Counted from the stretch's first letter, positions 51,372-60,276 are shown. The stretch is DNA of 64,000 nucleotides from CAZRCZ01 sp964598765 (GCA_964598765.1 CAZRCZ010000004.1:62001-126000); one strand, 5' to 3'. Numbers and translations are program-made. Notes: generated by a model not told the origin, from the letters alone.

Positions 51372-51623
51372 TCATTGGTCATTGGATCGGCGAAAGAATT
51401 GGATCGCGTCCCAGACGGTCATGATGACGCCCGGCCAGAAGGTCAGACCCGCGAGAATGCCGAAACCGATGGGATTAGGATTGGGATCGGAGGTCACGCC
51501 GAGGGAAGCCAACAAGCCCGTCAACAGTAAAGGCCCGCTTCCGAAAATGAGAATCAAAATTCCAATCCACAACTTTTTCGGGAAACGAGGAGGTGTTTTG
51601 CCTTCCGAGGGGTCCATATTCAT
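51372..51623 (-). CDS. small hypothetical membrane protein
   Basis: An 83-residue protein with two hydrophobic segments ('LWIGILILIFGSGPLLLTGL' and 'FGILAGLTFWPGVIMTVWDA') and a basic C-terminus. No family is recognised. It starts six bases after the stop of the DUF2306 gene and is probably in its operon. Confidence 0.6.
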   Translation of the reverse strand: MNMDPSEGKTPPRFPKKLWIGILILIFGSGPLLLTGLLASLGVTSDPNPNPIGFGILAGLTFWPGVIMTVWDAIQFFRRSNDQ

Positions 51624-51629
51624 CGAGGG

Positions 51630-52274
51630 TTAGGCAACTTTGCGGGGAGAATTGATGGAGACGCGAACCGCCGGATGGACACGCAATCTTATCATGCTTT
51701 CAGCCGCAAGAAGATTCGGAATCCAAGCCGACCATGCCACAAACGGATAAATCGCCGCGAAGTCAAATCCCGCGTATTCGAGCAGACTGAGCTGAAGCCG
51801 CAACGTCACCGCGCCGAAGGCGACGGCGTAATTGCGGATCATCCATCGGCGGTGTTCCGGGATGTGTCCGGCGCGCGCCGCGGCGAAGCCGCGCCAACCG
51901 GTCGCCAACCAGAGCGTCGCCATGATGCAAAAGCCCGTTTGCGCGAGGATGTCGCCGAACGCCATGGTCCCCATGATGAAACCGCTGATTCCACCACCAC
52001 AATTAGCCAGCATATAGACCCGCCCGGCAATCCGATGGATGCTCGGCCAGCGGCGCCGCGACGCGGCGAGAAACTGAAACGGTCCGATCACCAGCGCGGT
52101 GATCGCGCAGACGGCGTGCGTGAAGACGACCGGAAAGTGTGAGAGGTATTTGTCGCGGAAGAGGGGATCGAGCCGATTGGGATCGCCCGTCAGGTATTGC
52201 GTCGCCTTGAGCGCCGTCATCGCCGCCAGCGCGGTCATCAGTGCCCAGCCGTGCGATTTAAGCGTTTTCTTCAC
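51630..52274 (-). CDS. DUF2306-like multi-pass membrane protein
   Basis: A 214-residue protein with about six membrane segments. The conserved His residues sit in 'VVFTHAVCAITALVIGPFQF', 'IHRIAGRVYMLANCGGGISG' and 'PEHRRWMIRNYAVAFGAVTL', a pattern of the DUF2306 family that suggests haem or metal binding in the membrane. The function is not established. Its start overlaps the stop of the upstream pseudopilin-like gene by four bases. Confidence 0.78.
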   Translation of the reverse strand: MKKTLKSHGWALMTALAAMTALKATQYLTGDPNRLDPLFRDKYLSHFPVVFTHAVCAITALVIGPFQFLAASRRRWPSIHRIAGRVYMLANCGGGISGFIMGTMAFGDILAQTGFCIMATLWLATGWRGFAAARAGHIPEHRRWMIRNYAVAFGAVTLRLQLSLLEYAGFDFAAIYPFVAWSAWIPNLLAAESMIRLRVHPAVRVSINSPRKVA

Positions 52275-52864
52275 GGCTGATACTTGATCGTCAGGATGAT
52301 GTCCCCGGCGCTGTAGATGCCGTTGGTCGGGTCATAGGATAAGCGAATGATCGCGGGATCGGTCATGCTCAAATCGCCCGGGTGAAAATTTTGCGGGTGG
52401 AAATCATACACGCCGTCGGGACCGGGGGAGGAGATGACGCACCCCTTGCCGTCGGTGTAATAAGCGTAATTGAGCGCTCCGCCGGGAGAAAAGGGATCGG
52501 TCCCCGACGGCATTTGCGCGACGGGATCAAATGTCGTGAGCGAAAGGCCGTTGGCCTTTTCCATTTTCGATTTAACTTTCTCGAAGGCCGGTTCCTTAGT
52601 GAAAGGCCGAGACGCAGGCCAGATCTTATTCGCGTCATGGTAATATCGGACGGCCGCTCCGAGCGCTTTGATGTCCGCGTTGGCGCGAGATCTTTGGGCC
52701 CTCCTTTGTGCCTCGGGCATCCGGCCGATCGTATTCATAAAGAGGAACAAAAGCGCGAGAGCGCCGATAGTAATGCAAACTGCTCGTAGGATTATATTGA
52801 CCGCGCCTCCGTTCGAAGCCCCCGTCCCGAAGCGTCGTCTAACGATATGAAATTCGGTGCGCAT
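52271..52864 (-). CDS. GspG-like pseudopilin-type protein outside the array
   Basis: A 197-residue protein with one N-terminal membrane helix ('ILRAVCITIGALALLFLFMN') followed by 'AQRRAQRSRANADIKALGAA' and 'VRYYHDANKIWPASR', the helix-then-'Y..D.G.(W/Y)P' arrangement of GspG-type pseudopilins. The end contains 'CVISSPGPDGVYDFHPQNFH', an acidic loop as in GspG. No canonical Gly/Phe cleavage site with Glu5 is visible, so processing by prepilin peptidase is doubtful. It is the first gene before DUF2306, with overlapping stop and start. Confidence 0.6.
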   Translation of the reverse strand: MRTEFHIVRRRFGTGASNGGAVNIILRAVCITIGALALLFLFMNTIGRMPEAQRRAQRSRANADIKALGAAVRYYHDANKIWPASRPFTKEPAFEKVKSKMEKANGLSLTTFDPVAQMPSGTDPFSPGGALNYAYYTDGKGCVISSPGPDGVYDFHPQNFHPGDLSMTDPAIIRLSYDPTNGIYSAGDIILTIKYQP

Positions 52865-52929
52865 AAAATCCTCGCGACAAACTCATTATTTCGCACCGCC
52901 GCATCTTCTCGCAACGTGAACGTGCGACC

Positions 52930-53205
52930 AACCCAAACGAATTTCAATGCGCTTCCAAGGGACGCCAACGGCGTCCCGGACCATAGCCCAACGGTTGGCG
53001 CGACGCGCCTACCTTGGGTATCAGTTCGTCTTCCGCCGGCAACCTCAACGAGGTTGCGCAAGGTTCCCGTTCAATCCTTCGGATTCGTTCCGCGACCCGC
53101 GTTGGGGTTGCGCGAGTTGATGAAGTTAACCCAAGGTGGCCTCACTTCGCTCGGCGACCTTGGGCTTTGTTGCGGAACGCCGTTGGCGTTTACTATCAGT
53201 CGTTC
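52930..53205. repeat. palindrome-rich repetitive element, about 275-300 bp
   Basis: The whole space between the pseudopilin-like gene and the copper monooxygenase gene consists of hairpins: GGGACGCC/GGCGTCCC (52959-52977), ACCTTGGGT (53011-53019) pairing with ACCCAAGGT (53129-53137), AACCTC/GAGGTT (53041-53055), GGCGCG/CGCGCC near 53000, and AACGCC/GGCGTT (53176-53190). Loops are often AAC or GTT. The element has no start/stop signals of a real gene and looks like an interspersed mobile palindrome; only one copy is seen here. Confidence 0.8.
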
Positions 53206-54549
53206 CTACAATCCCGCCCCTGCCGCCGCGTCCGCCTGCTCCTGCGGCTTGGTCGGATCAATCTTCAAATCCTCGTCGCTGTAAACGTAGCCGATCCAGC
53301 CGATCATCATTTCCTCGGTCGTGGATTCGCCGTGGTGAACGTCCACCGGAGGATGATTCGGATTGCGGGGATTGGCGTCGGAGTTGTCGTGATGCCCGAC
53401 GACGTTGATGACCGATCCCTTCGGAATGTGTTTCCGTTCGGCGAGGTGATAGACCGACTGCCAGTTGAAATCGAACCTCGGAACCGAAAGCAAAACTTCA
53501 TCCCGGCCATCCGCGTAGTGCGCCGAGATGGTCATGTCTTTGCCGATGTAGTGCATGTGCGGCATCATGTCCACGACGTCAATGTCGCGGGCGATACGCC
53601 ACTGCGCGCGATTCTCCGCGTTGGGGTCTCCCGCGTTGATGTTGAGCCGAATCTGCGCGACGGGCATGATCCTCCCCCGGTTCTTGATCGGCTTTTTGGC
53701 GAGATACACGCCGACCGCCGAGCGATCCATGAAAGTCCGGTCGCTCAGGTTGTGATAGTGCATTTGCAGGACGATGTAGGAACCCTTCTTAATCAGCTTG
53801 CCTGTGCCCAGTTCAAAAACGTCGGGAGGCATTCCGGGAGCCCATCCGCCGATCAGCGAATCCACTCCGGACACCCCCGTTCCGGTCCACATGCCGCACG
53901 GGTATCCCGGCTCCGGCGTCTTGGCGTCCATCTCGACGGTCCGACCGGAATCATCCACGTAGCCGATCATGTGGTGGACGACCTGCAACTGATCGGGACG
54001 ATATTCAAATCCCTGAATCCAAGTGTCATGCTCGAAGTTCGTCGGCAGGACGATGCACTGCATCACGTCCTCGTTGATTTTCATGGGGCGGACGGGGAAC
54101 GGCTCTTTCGGTTGCAGAAAGAGATCGGGAGGACCGGATTTCCAATCGCTGTCGGGCCAGACTTTGGCCGGCGGTAGGTCCGCCGGATTCCCCTCCGGCG
54201 CGCCGGCGTCCACCCATTGAACGACGGCGGCGATTTCTTTCTCGCTCAGGCCGATGTCGTTGCTGAATTTTCCGTAGCGCGAATCGGCGAACCACGGCGG
54301 CATGACCTTGTCGTTGACGGCCTTGCGGATGGATTTTGCCCAAGGGCGCGCCTCTTGGAACGTGAGGAGCGACATCGGAGCCAACTGATTGGGGCGATGA
54401 CACTCCTGACATTTGTTCTGAAAAATCCGCGCGATCTCCCTGCTGAACGTAATCGTTGGCGCAGGGGTGTCGTCGGCGCGAACCCCAAACGCGAGTGTTT
54501 CAATCAGCAAACCGCAAACGATTGCGGACGTGAGACGCTTTCCATGCAT
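53206..54549 (-). CDS. cytochrome c - copper type II monooxygenase fusion protein
   Basis: A 447-residue exported protein starting at ATG 54549 (AAGGAGTAAGG upstream). After a signal peptide an N-terminal cytochrome c domain carries one haem motif ('NKCQECHRPNQLAPM'). The rest resembles the copper-dependent ascorbate monooxygenase superfamily (PHM/DBM-like), with His-rich segments 'VVHHMIGYVDD', 'QMHYHNLSD' and 'MPHMHYIGKDM' as candidate copper ligands. Such fusions occur in several aquatic and soil lineages; the substrate is unknown. It is separated from purF by a family B repeat. Confidence 0.78.
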   Translation of the reverse strand: MHGKRLTSAIVCGLLIETLAFGVRADDTPAPTITFSREIARIFQNKCQECHRPNQLAPMSLLTFQEARPWAKSIRKAVNDKVMPPWFADSRYGKFSNDIGLSEKEIAAVVQWVDAGAPEGNPADLPPAKVWPDSDWKSGPPDLFLQPKEPFPVRPMKINEDVMQCIVLPTNFEHDTWIQGFEYRPDQLQVVHHMIGYVDDSGRTVEMDAKTPEPGYPCGMWTGTGVSGVDSLIGGWAPGMPPDVFELGTGKLIKKGSYIVLQMHYHNLSDRTFMDRSAVGVYLAKKPIKNRGRIMPVAQIRLNINAGDPNAENRAQWRIARDIDVVDMMPHMHYIGKDMTISAHYADGRDEVLLSVPRFDFNWQSVYHLAERKHIPKGSVINVVGHHDNSDANPRNPNHPPVDVHHGESTTEEMMIGWIGYVYSDEDLKIDPTKPQEQADAAAGAGL

Positions 54550-54564
54550 GTCCTTACTCCTTAC

Positions 54565-54646
54565 TTCACCACCAAGACACAAAGTCACCAAGCGGAGAAA
54601 TCTTGGGGCACTTTTCTTTTTGGTGTCTTTGTGTCTTGATGGTGAA
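54565..54646. repeat. dispersed inverted repeat family B (complete copy)
   Basis: The arm 54565-54592 (TTCACCACCAAGACACAAAG, then TCACCAAG) faces 54620-54646 (TTGGTGTCTTTGTGTCTTGA, then TGGTGAA). About 25 of 27 positions pair, with a 27-base loop. It is the best-preserved family B copy and separates the copper monooxygenase start from the purF stop. Confidence 0.9.
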
Positions 54647-54663
54647 TTTCTTGAACCAAATTC

Positions 54664-56073
54664 CTAAACGAGCACTTCGCGTCCCGCGTCGTGCTGGGTC
54701 TTCTTGAAGTTGGTCGGTTTGCCGGCGGAGTAGTCGCCCGTGAAGCAGGCGGTGCAGTAGCCGAGTTGTTTGGGGACGCTCGACATCAATCCCTCGACCG
54801 AAAGGAACCCGATGGAATCGGCCCCCATTTTCTTGCCGATCTCCTCGACCGTCATGTTGTTGGCGATGAGTTCTCCCTCGCTGGGGGTGTCAATGCCATA
54901 GAAGCAGGGATTGCGCCACGGAGGAGCGCTGAGGCGGAAATGAATTTCCTTCGCACCGGCCTTGCGGAGCATCGTGACGATCTTGCCCGCCGTCGTCCCG
55001 CGCACCATCGAATCATCCACGACGACGACGCGCTTGTCCTTCAACACCGACCGCACGGCGTTCAACTTGATTTTCACGCCGAAGTGGCGAATGCGATCCT
55101 CCGGCTCAATGAAGGTCCGGCCGATGTAATGGTTCCGGATGAGGCCGATCTTATAGGGAAGACCGCATTCCTCCGCGTAGCCGATGGCCGCCGCGTTGGA
55201 GGAGTCGGGAACGGCGATCACAAGGTCGGCGTCGGCGGGATGCTCGATGGCGAGCCGATGGCCCAGCCGATTGCGAATCGCCTCGATGCTTTTGTTGTGG
55301 ATCATGCTGTCGGGGCGGGAGAAATAGATGTATTCGAAGACGCAGAATTTTTCTTCTTGAGCCGGGAAGGGATGTTCGACCTTCGCGCCTCCTTCTTCAA
55401 GAACCAACATTTCGCCCGGGCGCAGTTCCTTGAGATATTGCGCGTCCATGATGTCGAGCGCGCATGATTCGGATGCGACGACCGTCGCGCCGTCCAGCGT
55501 CCCGACGCACAGGGGCCGGATGCCTCGCGGGTCCTTGAGTGCGATGATTTTGTCTTCGCGCAAAAATAAAAGCGAATACGCGCCCTTCAACCGTCCCAGC
55601 GAGGTCGTCAGCGCTTCCTCCAAGTCATCGGTCGTGGATTGCGCGATCATGTGAAGGATGATTTCCGAATCGGTTGAGGTTTGGAAAATCGCGCCGCGCC
55701 CTTCGAGTTCGCGCCGCAATTCGGCGGCGTTGGTGATGTTGCCGTTGTGCGCGACGGCGAGTTGCCCGCCGCGATAATTGGCGGTCAGCGGTTGGGCATT
55801 GGCGATCAGGTTGGAGCCGGTCGTCGAATACCGGACGTGGCCGATGGCAATCGGGCCGGCGAGCGAATCGAGAATCGGCTGGGTGAACACATCGTTGACC
55901 AAGCCTTTGCCGCGGTGAGTGTAAATGTTCTTGCCGTCGGAGGAAACAATCCCCGCGCTTTCCTGTCCCCGATGCTGGAGGGCGTAGAGTCCGAGATAGA
56001 CCAGCTTGGCCGCTTCCGGATGACCATAAACGCCGACGATCCCACAAGCCTCACGCGGTTTCTCAAATTCCAT
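54664..56073 (-). CDS. purF: amidophosphoribosyltransferase PurF
   Basis: A 469-residue enzyme catalysing the first committed step of purine synthesis, PRPP plus glutamine to phosphoribosylamine. After a nine-residue propeptide comes the catalytic Cys10 ('REACGIVGVYG'), exposed by self-processing as in the B. subtilis type. The PRPP loop is 'VVVVDDSMVRGTTAGKIVTM'. Cysteines in 'EKFCVFEYIYFSRPDS', 'RNPCFYGIDTPS' and 'GYCTACFTGDY' match the four ligands of the [4Fe-4S] cluster of that class. It lies 73 bases after purL on the same strand. Confidence 0.96.
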   Translation of the reverse strand: MEFEKPREACGIVGVYGHPEAAKLVYLGLYALQHRGQESAGIVSSDGKNIYTHRGKGLVNDVFTQPILDSLAGPIAIGHVRYSTTGSNLIANAQPLTANYRGGQLAVAHNGNITNAAELRRELEGRGAIFQTSTDSEIILHMIAQSTTDDLEEALTTSLGRLKGAYSLLFLREDKIIALKDPRGIRPLCVGTLDGATVVASESCALDIMDAQYLKELRPGEMLVLEEGGAKVEHPFPAQEEKFCVFEYIYFSRPDSMIHNKSIEAIRNRLGHRLAIEHPADADLVIAVPDSSNAAAIGYAEECGLPYKIGLIRNHYIGRTFIEPEDRIRHFGVKIKLNAVRSVLKDKRVVVVDDSMVRGTTAGKIVTMLRKAGAKEIHFRLSAPPWRNPCFYGIDTPSEGELIANNMTVEEIGKKMGADSIGFLSVEGLMSSVPKQLGYCTACFTGDYSAGKPTNFKKTQHDAGREVLV

Positions 56074-56146
56074 GACGAACCTCGCGCTCTTTCAGATTGA
56101 AGTCCGTGTCAAAATCAACGAACGGATCGCATCCAAACGGACTGAC

Positions 56147-58399
56147 TCATCTAGCTTCATTGTAATAAATGCCCCTCGCGCGCTCCACTTCTATTTCAAA
56201 CCCATCGGCGCAGTTAAGCGTTTGTCCTTCCGTCCTTCCAACTTTTCGGACGGTCAAGCCCTCGGCTTGAGCTTGAGTCCGCAAAATTTTTTCGGAGGCC
56301 GACTCGGCGGAGAAGAGGATTCGGGAGGGGTCCTCGCTGAAGAGCCAAAGCGCGGCTTCAATCTCAGACTTAGGACTGAGGGAAGACGGTGAAAGCTTGC
56401 ATCCGCAATTTCCGCCGATGGCTCCTTCGGCGGCGGCGATCCAAAGCCCGCCGTCGCTCAAATCTTGAGCCGTCAGCGCGACCCCCGATTCGATCCAATT
56501 CAACATGAGGCGTTGAACTTTCAATTCAACATCCAAATCAATCTTAGGGCACGGACCGACCGGACGATCCGAACCGATCTGCGCGTATTGGCTTCCGCCG
56601 AGCGTCGTCGGATCGGGACCCAAAATCCAAAGATCGAGTCCGGCCTTGGGGAAAAACGGCGTGACGACTCGCACCGGATTGCGAACAAGTCCCACCATGC
56701 CGATCACGGGCGTCGGAAAAACCGCCCCTTCCGGACTTTCATTATAGAAGCTCACGTTCCCGCCGGTGATCGGCGTTCCCAATTTTCGGCACGCTTCTCC
56801 CATTCCCGCGATCACTTCGGCGAATTGCCAGAAGACGCCGGGTTTGTTGGGATTGCCGAAATTCAGGCAATTGGTCGCGCCGAGCGGTTCCGCGCCGACG
56901 CAGACCAAATTGCGCGCGCACTCGGCGACGGCGAGTTTCGCTCCCTCGCGCGGATCGAGGTAACAAAACAACCCATTGCAATCGGCCTTGAGCGCGATTT
57001 GTTTTTCCGCTTTTCCATTGCGCCCATCGGAGCCGTTGTAATCTTTCAGCCGCACGACCGCCGCCGATCCTCCCGGCTTTTGCACCGTCGCGGTCTGAAC
57101 CTGCGTGTCGTATTGCTCGTGAATCCATCGTTTGGAAGCGATATTCGGATGGGCGAGCAAGGCCAGCGCGGCTTCCTTGAGTTGATCCGGCGTCGGCGCG
57201 GTTGATGGCGGTTTGTATTGCGGAATGCGATCCAGATATTCGGGCCGGCTTCGTGGCAAATCGTAAAGCGGCGCTTCGTCTGTGAGCAAATGATTGGAAA
57301 GACAGGCGACCTCTTTCCCCTCGAAGACGACGCGCAAATTTCCGTCGTTCGTCACCTCCCCGATGACGTGCGCCTTCAAATCCCAACGTCCCAATATGGC
57401 TTCGACTTTTTTCAAATCGCGCGGATGACAAACCACCAACATTCGTTCCTGCGATTCGGAGACCATGATTTCGTAGGGGGTCAATCCCTCGTCCCGACGC
57501 GGACCCTCGTCGAGATCAAACCGCACCCCCCTGCCGCCACTGCTTCCCATTTCGCACGAGGAGCAGGTCAGTCCCGCCGCGCCCATGTCTTGGATTCCCT
57601 CGATCACGCCGGCGTTAATGAGATCAAGCGTTGCCTCCAGAATTTTTTTTCCCATGAACGGATCGCCGACCTGCACCGCCGAACGCTGGGCGCGGGTTTC
57701 CTCGCTCAATTCCTCGCTGGCGAACGTTGCGCCGTGAACTCCGTCGCGTCCGGTCGGGTTGCCGAAGTAAATCACCAATCCGCCGACGGTTTTGGCGGCG
57801 GCCTTGGTCAGCATGTCCACGCGGATGCGCCCGACGCACATCGCGTTGACGAGCGGATTTCCCTCGTAGCAACGATCAAAATAAACCTCGCCCGCGACCG
57901 TGGGCACGCCGACGCAGTTGCCGTAATCGGCGATTCCCTTGACGACGCCGTGCGCCAACTGACGGACCTTCGGATCCCTTATGTCGCCGAATCGGAGCGA
58001 ATCGAGCATGGCGATCGGGCGCGCGCCCATGGTGAAGATGTCGCGCAGGATTCCGCCGACGCCGGTCGTCGCCCCCTGATACGGCTCGACCGCCGAGGGA
58101 TGATTGTGCGATTCGATTTTGAAAACGACCGCTTCGCCGTCGCCGACCGAAACCGCTCCGGCGTTCTCTCCCGGCCCCTGCACGACGGCGGGACCTTCGG
58201 TCGGAAGCGTCTTCAACAACTTGCGCGAGCTTTTGTAGGAACAATGCTCGCTCCACATCACCGAGACGATGCCAAGTTCGGTGAACGTCGGCGTCCGACC
58301 CAGCGATTTGACCAGTTTTTCGTATTCCGATTCGGTCAAGCCGTGTTCCTTGGCGAGGGCGAGGTTGACGGCGGGTTCGCGCGAAGTGGATGAACTCAA
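56147..58399 (-). CDS. purL: phosphoribosylformylglycinamidine synthase II (small PurL)
   Basis: A 750-residue synthetase subunit that turns FGAR, glutamine-derived ammonia and ATP into FGAM. The catalytic His and substrate loop are in 'FKIESHNHPSAVEPYQGATT' and 'GVGGILRDIFTMGARPIAM'; the second half has 'LGATNCLNFGNPNKPGVFWQ' and 'GTPITGGNVSFYNES'. The length is that of small PurL, which needs separate PurS and PurQ partners; neither lies in the window. The start overlaps the last bases of the upstream cytochrome gene by four bases. Confidence 0.96.
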   Translation of the reverse strand: MSSSTSREPAVNLALAKEHGLTESEYEKLVKSLGRTPTFTELGIVSVMWSEHCSYKSSRKLLKTLPTEGPAVVQGPGENAGAVSVGDGEAVVFKIESHNHPSAVEPYQGATTGVGGILRDIFTMGARPIAMLDSLRFGDIRDPKVRQLAHGVVKGIADYGNCVGVPTVAGEVYFDRCYEGNPLVNAMCVGRIRVDMLTKAAAKTVGGLVIYFGNPTGRDGVHGATFASEELSEETRAQRSAVQVGDPFMGKKILEATLDLINAGVIEGIQDMGAAGLTCSSCEMGSSGGRGVRFDLDEGPRRDEGLTPYEIMVSESQERMLVVCHPRDLKKVEAILGRWDLKAHVIGEVTNDGNLRVVFEGKEVACLSNHLLTDEAPLYDLPRSRPEYLDRIPQYKPPSTAPTPDQLKEAALALLAHPNIASKRWIHEQYDTQVQTATVQKPGGSAAVVRLKDYNGSDGRNGKAEKQIALKADCNGLFCYLDPREGAKLAVAECARNLVCVGAEPLGATNCLNFGNPNKPGVFWQFAEVIAGMGEACRKLGTPITGGNVSFYNESPEGAVFPTPVIGMVGLVRNPVRVVTPFFPKAGLDLWILGPDPTTLGGSQYAQIGSDRPVGPCPKIDLDVELKVQRLMLNWIESGVALTAQDLSDGGLWIAAAEGAIGGNCGCKLSPSSLSPKSEIEAALWLFSEDPSRILFSAESASEKILRTQAQAEGLTVRKVGRTEGQTLNCADGFEIEVERARGIYYNEAR

Positions 58400-59211
58400 G
58401 GTCCAACCTCCGCCGAGATTTTGTCCTCCAGCGTCTTATTCTTGGCGATGATGCTTTCCATCACGGGACCGATTCCTTTTGCTTTCGTGGCGTGAACGAC
58501 GTCGGCGGAAAGTTGGCGGACTTTGCGGTAAGATTCCATGATCGCGGGGGGATACGGCTTGTTCTGAAGTTTGTAGCGAAGTTGCCGAAGTTTGGACTGC
58601 ATCGCGTCCTTGGAAGTCGTCATGGCGATCAATTCCTTGGGCAATTTGGGAACGTTGTCGAGTTCGTGACATTGGGCGCACGTCTTCGTCCAATCGGAGG
58701 ACTCCGGACGCGCGCCGATGTCGTGCGCGCCGTGGCAAATCATGCAACTGACCCGGCGGACTCCCTCATGCTCGGGGAAATGCTTGCTGGCGACAAAAGT
58801 TTTCACTTCGGTCGCGTGGCATTTGCCGCATCGGTCAATCATCTTGTCGTGGTCCAGTTTGCCGACGAAACCCTTCTCGACGCTGTGCGCGCCATCGGTA
58901 TCGTCCTGCGTCGGATCGCCGCCATGACATTCGTTGCACGCAACCGACGCGCGGAAATGCGCGCTGGTGACGTGCTCGCGCGCCGGACGCCCCCAACGGC
59001 CCGATAGCGTCTCATGGCAGTTGAAGCAGGAGGTCGCCTTCTGCGCGAAGGGACGCTCCTCCCACCGCTTTTCATAGGGCGGCGCGGATTTTTCTTCGGC
59101 GGTTGCGGTTTGAATTGAGAAAATTATCGCCACCGAGATCCCAGAGATTGTTAGCTTGGAATTGCGTGTTGCCCCGCGATCTCGGTGTTCTTTGCGGCTA
59201 ATTTTCTTCAT
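58396..59211 (-). CDS. pentaheme c-type cytochrome
   Basis: A 271-residue exported protein with five CxxCH haem-binding motifs: 'CFNCH', 'CNECH', 'CGKCH', 'CMICH' and 'CAQCH', spread over the first two thirds. Several other His residues could be distal ligands. The C-terminal third is helical and has no haem motif ('SKLRQLRYKLQNKPYPPAIM'). It is of the NapC/NrfH-like or cytochrome c7-like type and would act in periplasmic electron transfer. Its stop overlaps the purL start by four bases, an odd pairing. Part of the signal region has repeat-like DNA (59128-59200). Confidence 0.88.
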   Translation of the reverse strand: MKKISRKEHRDRGATRNSKLTISGISVAIIFSIQTATAEEKSAPPYEKRWEERPFAQKATSCFNCHETLSGRWGRPAREHVTSAHFRASVACNECHGGDPTQDDTDGAHSVEKGFVGKLDHDKMIDRCGKCHATEVKTFVASKHFPEHEGVRRVSCMICHGAHDIGARPESSDWTKTCAQCHELDNVPKLPKELIAMTTSKDAMQSKLRQLRYKLQNKPYPPAIMESYRKVRQLSADVVHATKAKGIGPVMESIIAKNKTLEDKISAEVGP

Positions 59212-59228
59212 CGTTTTTCATCCTTCCT

Positions 59229-60011
59229 TCATTCGTGATATGGAAACCCGGCATGTCGTTTGGCTTGAGATAACTTGCAGAGGAACTCCCCGATCCGCTC
59301 CGAGGCCGTCTCGATCAGGCGCTTCCCCGCTTCGGCGGTGGCCTTGCGCGGGTCTCCCGCGCCGGAAGACGGAGCGAACGCCTTCCACGGGCGCGAGAAT
59401 TTAAGCCACGGCCGATTGAATTCCTCAAGGATCGGTTGATTCATGTGCCCGTCGGCGGCTTGATTCATCTTCACCAATTCGGGAATGAGATGCAGGCAAG
59501 CGCAAGTTTCCATGTCGTTGGCGTGATCGCCTCCGGCGGGACAAACTTCGGCGATGACGTCGGGAACGCAATCCCACCAATTCGCGCCGCAAATGAAGAG
59601 GTCCACGTCGCGCCGCAGTTCGCGGATGATCGTTTTGAGTTCGTTGCCGCCGTGACCGTTGAGAATGAACAGATAATCCAATCCGCTTTCGGCGAGCGAA
59701 AGGCCAATGTCGCGGATGATCGTGATGATCGTCGTCGGCTGGAGGTTGATCGCCAGCGGAAAGCCTTGCATGTTTCCATCGTAACCAAATTGCAAGGGAG
59801 GGAGCGTGACGCAACGGCCGCCGCGCCGGTTGGCGAGCCGGACCGCGTCGGCGGCGACGCGCTCGGCCTGAAAATTGTCGGTTCCGTAGGGGAGATGGAA
59901 GTTGTGCGGCTCCGTCGCGCCGATGGGAAGAACCGCCGTCGTGTATCGCGCGGCCTCCACCTCTTTCAGCGTCAGGTTTTTCAATTCGTGGGAGTTCAAA
60001 TCCGAGTCCAT
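59229..60011 (-). CDS. creatininase-family amidohydrolase
   Basis: A 260-residue metal-dependent amidohydrolase of the creatininase fold. Ligand-type residues are Glu34 and His36 in 'PIGATEPHNFHLPYGTDN', Asp45 at its end, His120 in 'LNGHGGNE', and Glu168 in 'GGDHANDMETCACL'. Members hydrolyse creatinine or act in riboflavin or F420-related and mycofactocin maturation pathways; 'GHGGN' is common to all and does not decide which. It is the first minus-strand gene of the cytochrome-purL-purF run, transcribed away from infC. Confidence 0.88.
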   Translation of the reverse strand: MDSDLNSHELKNLTLKEVEAARYTTAVLPIGATEPHNFHLPYGTDNFQAERVAADAVRLANRRGGRCVTLPPLQFGYDGNMQGFPLAINLQPTTIITIIRDIGLSLAESGLDYLFILNGHGGNELKTIIRELRRDVDLFICGANWWDCVPDVIAEVCPAGGDHANDMETCACLHLIPELVKMNQAADGHMNQPILEEFNRPWLKFSRPWKAFAPSSGAGDPRKATAEAGKRLIETASERIGEFLCKLSQAKRHAGFPYHE

Positions 60012-60113
60012 TCCTCAAAGAATTGCGGTCGCCATCTTAGACCGCCCGCCTATCGCATTCAAGTCCGACACATGGGCGGAGAACCGGAGCGACCAATTTC
60101 CGCTCACCAAGGC

Positions 60114-60142
60114 TTGACTTTGCGCTCCCCCCTTCCTATAAA
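60114..60142 (+). promoter_or_regulatory. sigma70-type promoter of the infC-rpmI-rplT-pheST operon
   Basis: TTGACT (60114-60119) and TATAAA (60137-60142) are exactly 17 bases apart. The predicted start near 60149 leaves a leader of about 170 bases before infC. Confidence 0.8.
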
Positions 60143-60214
60143 ATCGCGGCTGGGGACGCATGAGAAATCTCGCACAGCCTTTGCATCGGAACCATCCCGA
60201 ACAATCTTGCCGGA

Positions 60215-60276
60215 TTCAACGTCGAAACGCTTCGCGGCGCGGTTCAGCCGACGTCGTCGAAGTTTCTTTTGTTTAA
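60215..60276 (+). promoter_or_regulatory. candidate attenuator hairpin in the infC leader
   Basis: CTTCG and CGGC pair with GCCG and CGAAG with an internal bulge, followed by a T-rich run (TTTCTTTTGTTT). In Bacillus and relatives, the infC-rpmI-rplT operon is controlled by an L20-sensitive leader; a similar control is possible here but the fold was done by eye. Confidence 0.35.

Noticed and set aside
52847..53284. Plus-strand open frame across the palindrome-rich element
   Set aside because: It is made of translated hairpins, has no ribosome site and no motif, and runs into the antisense of real genes at both ends.
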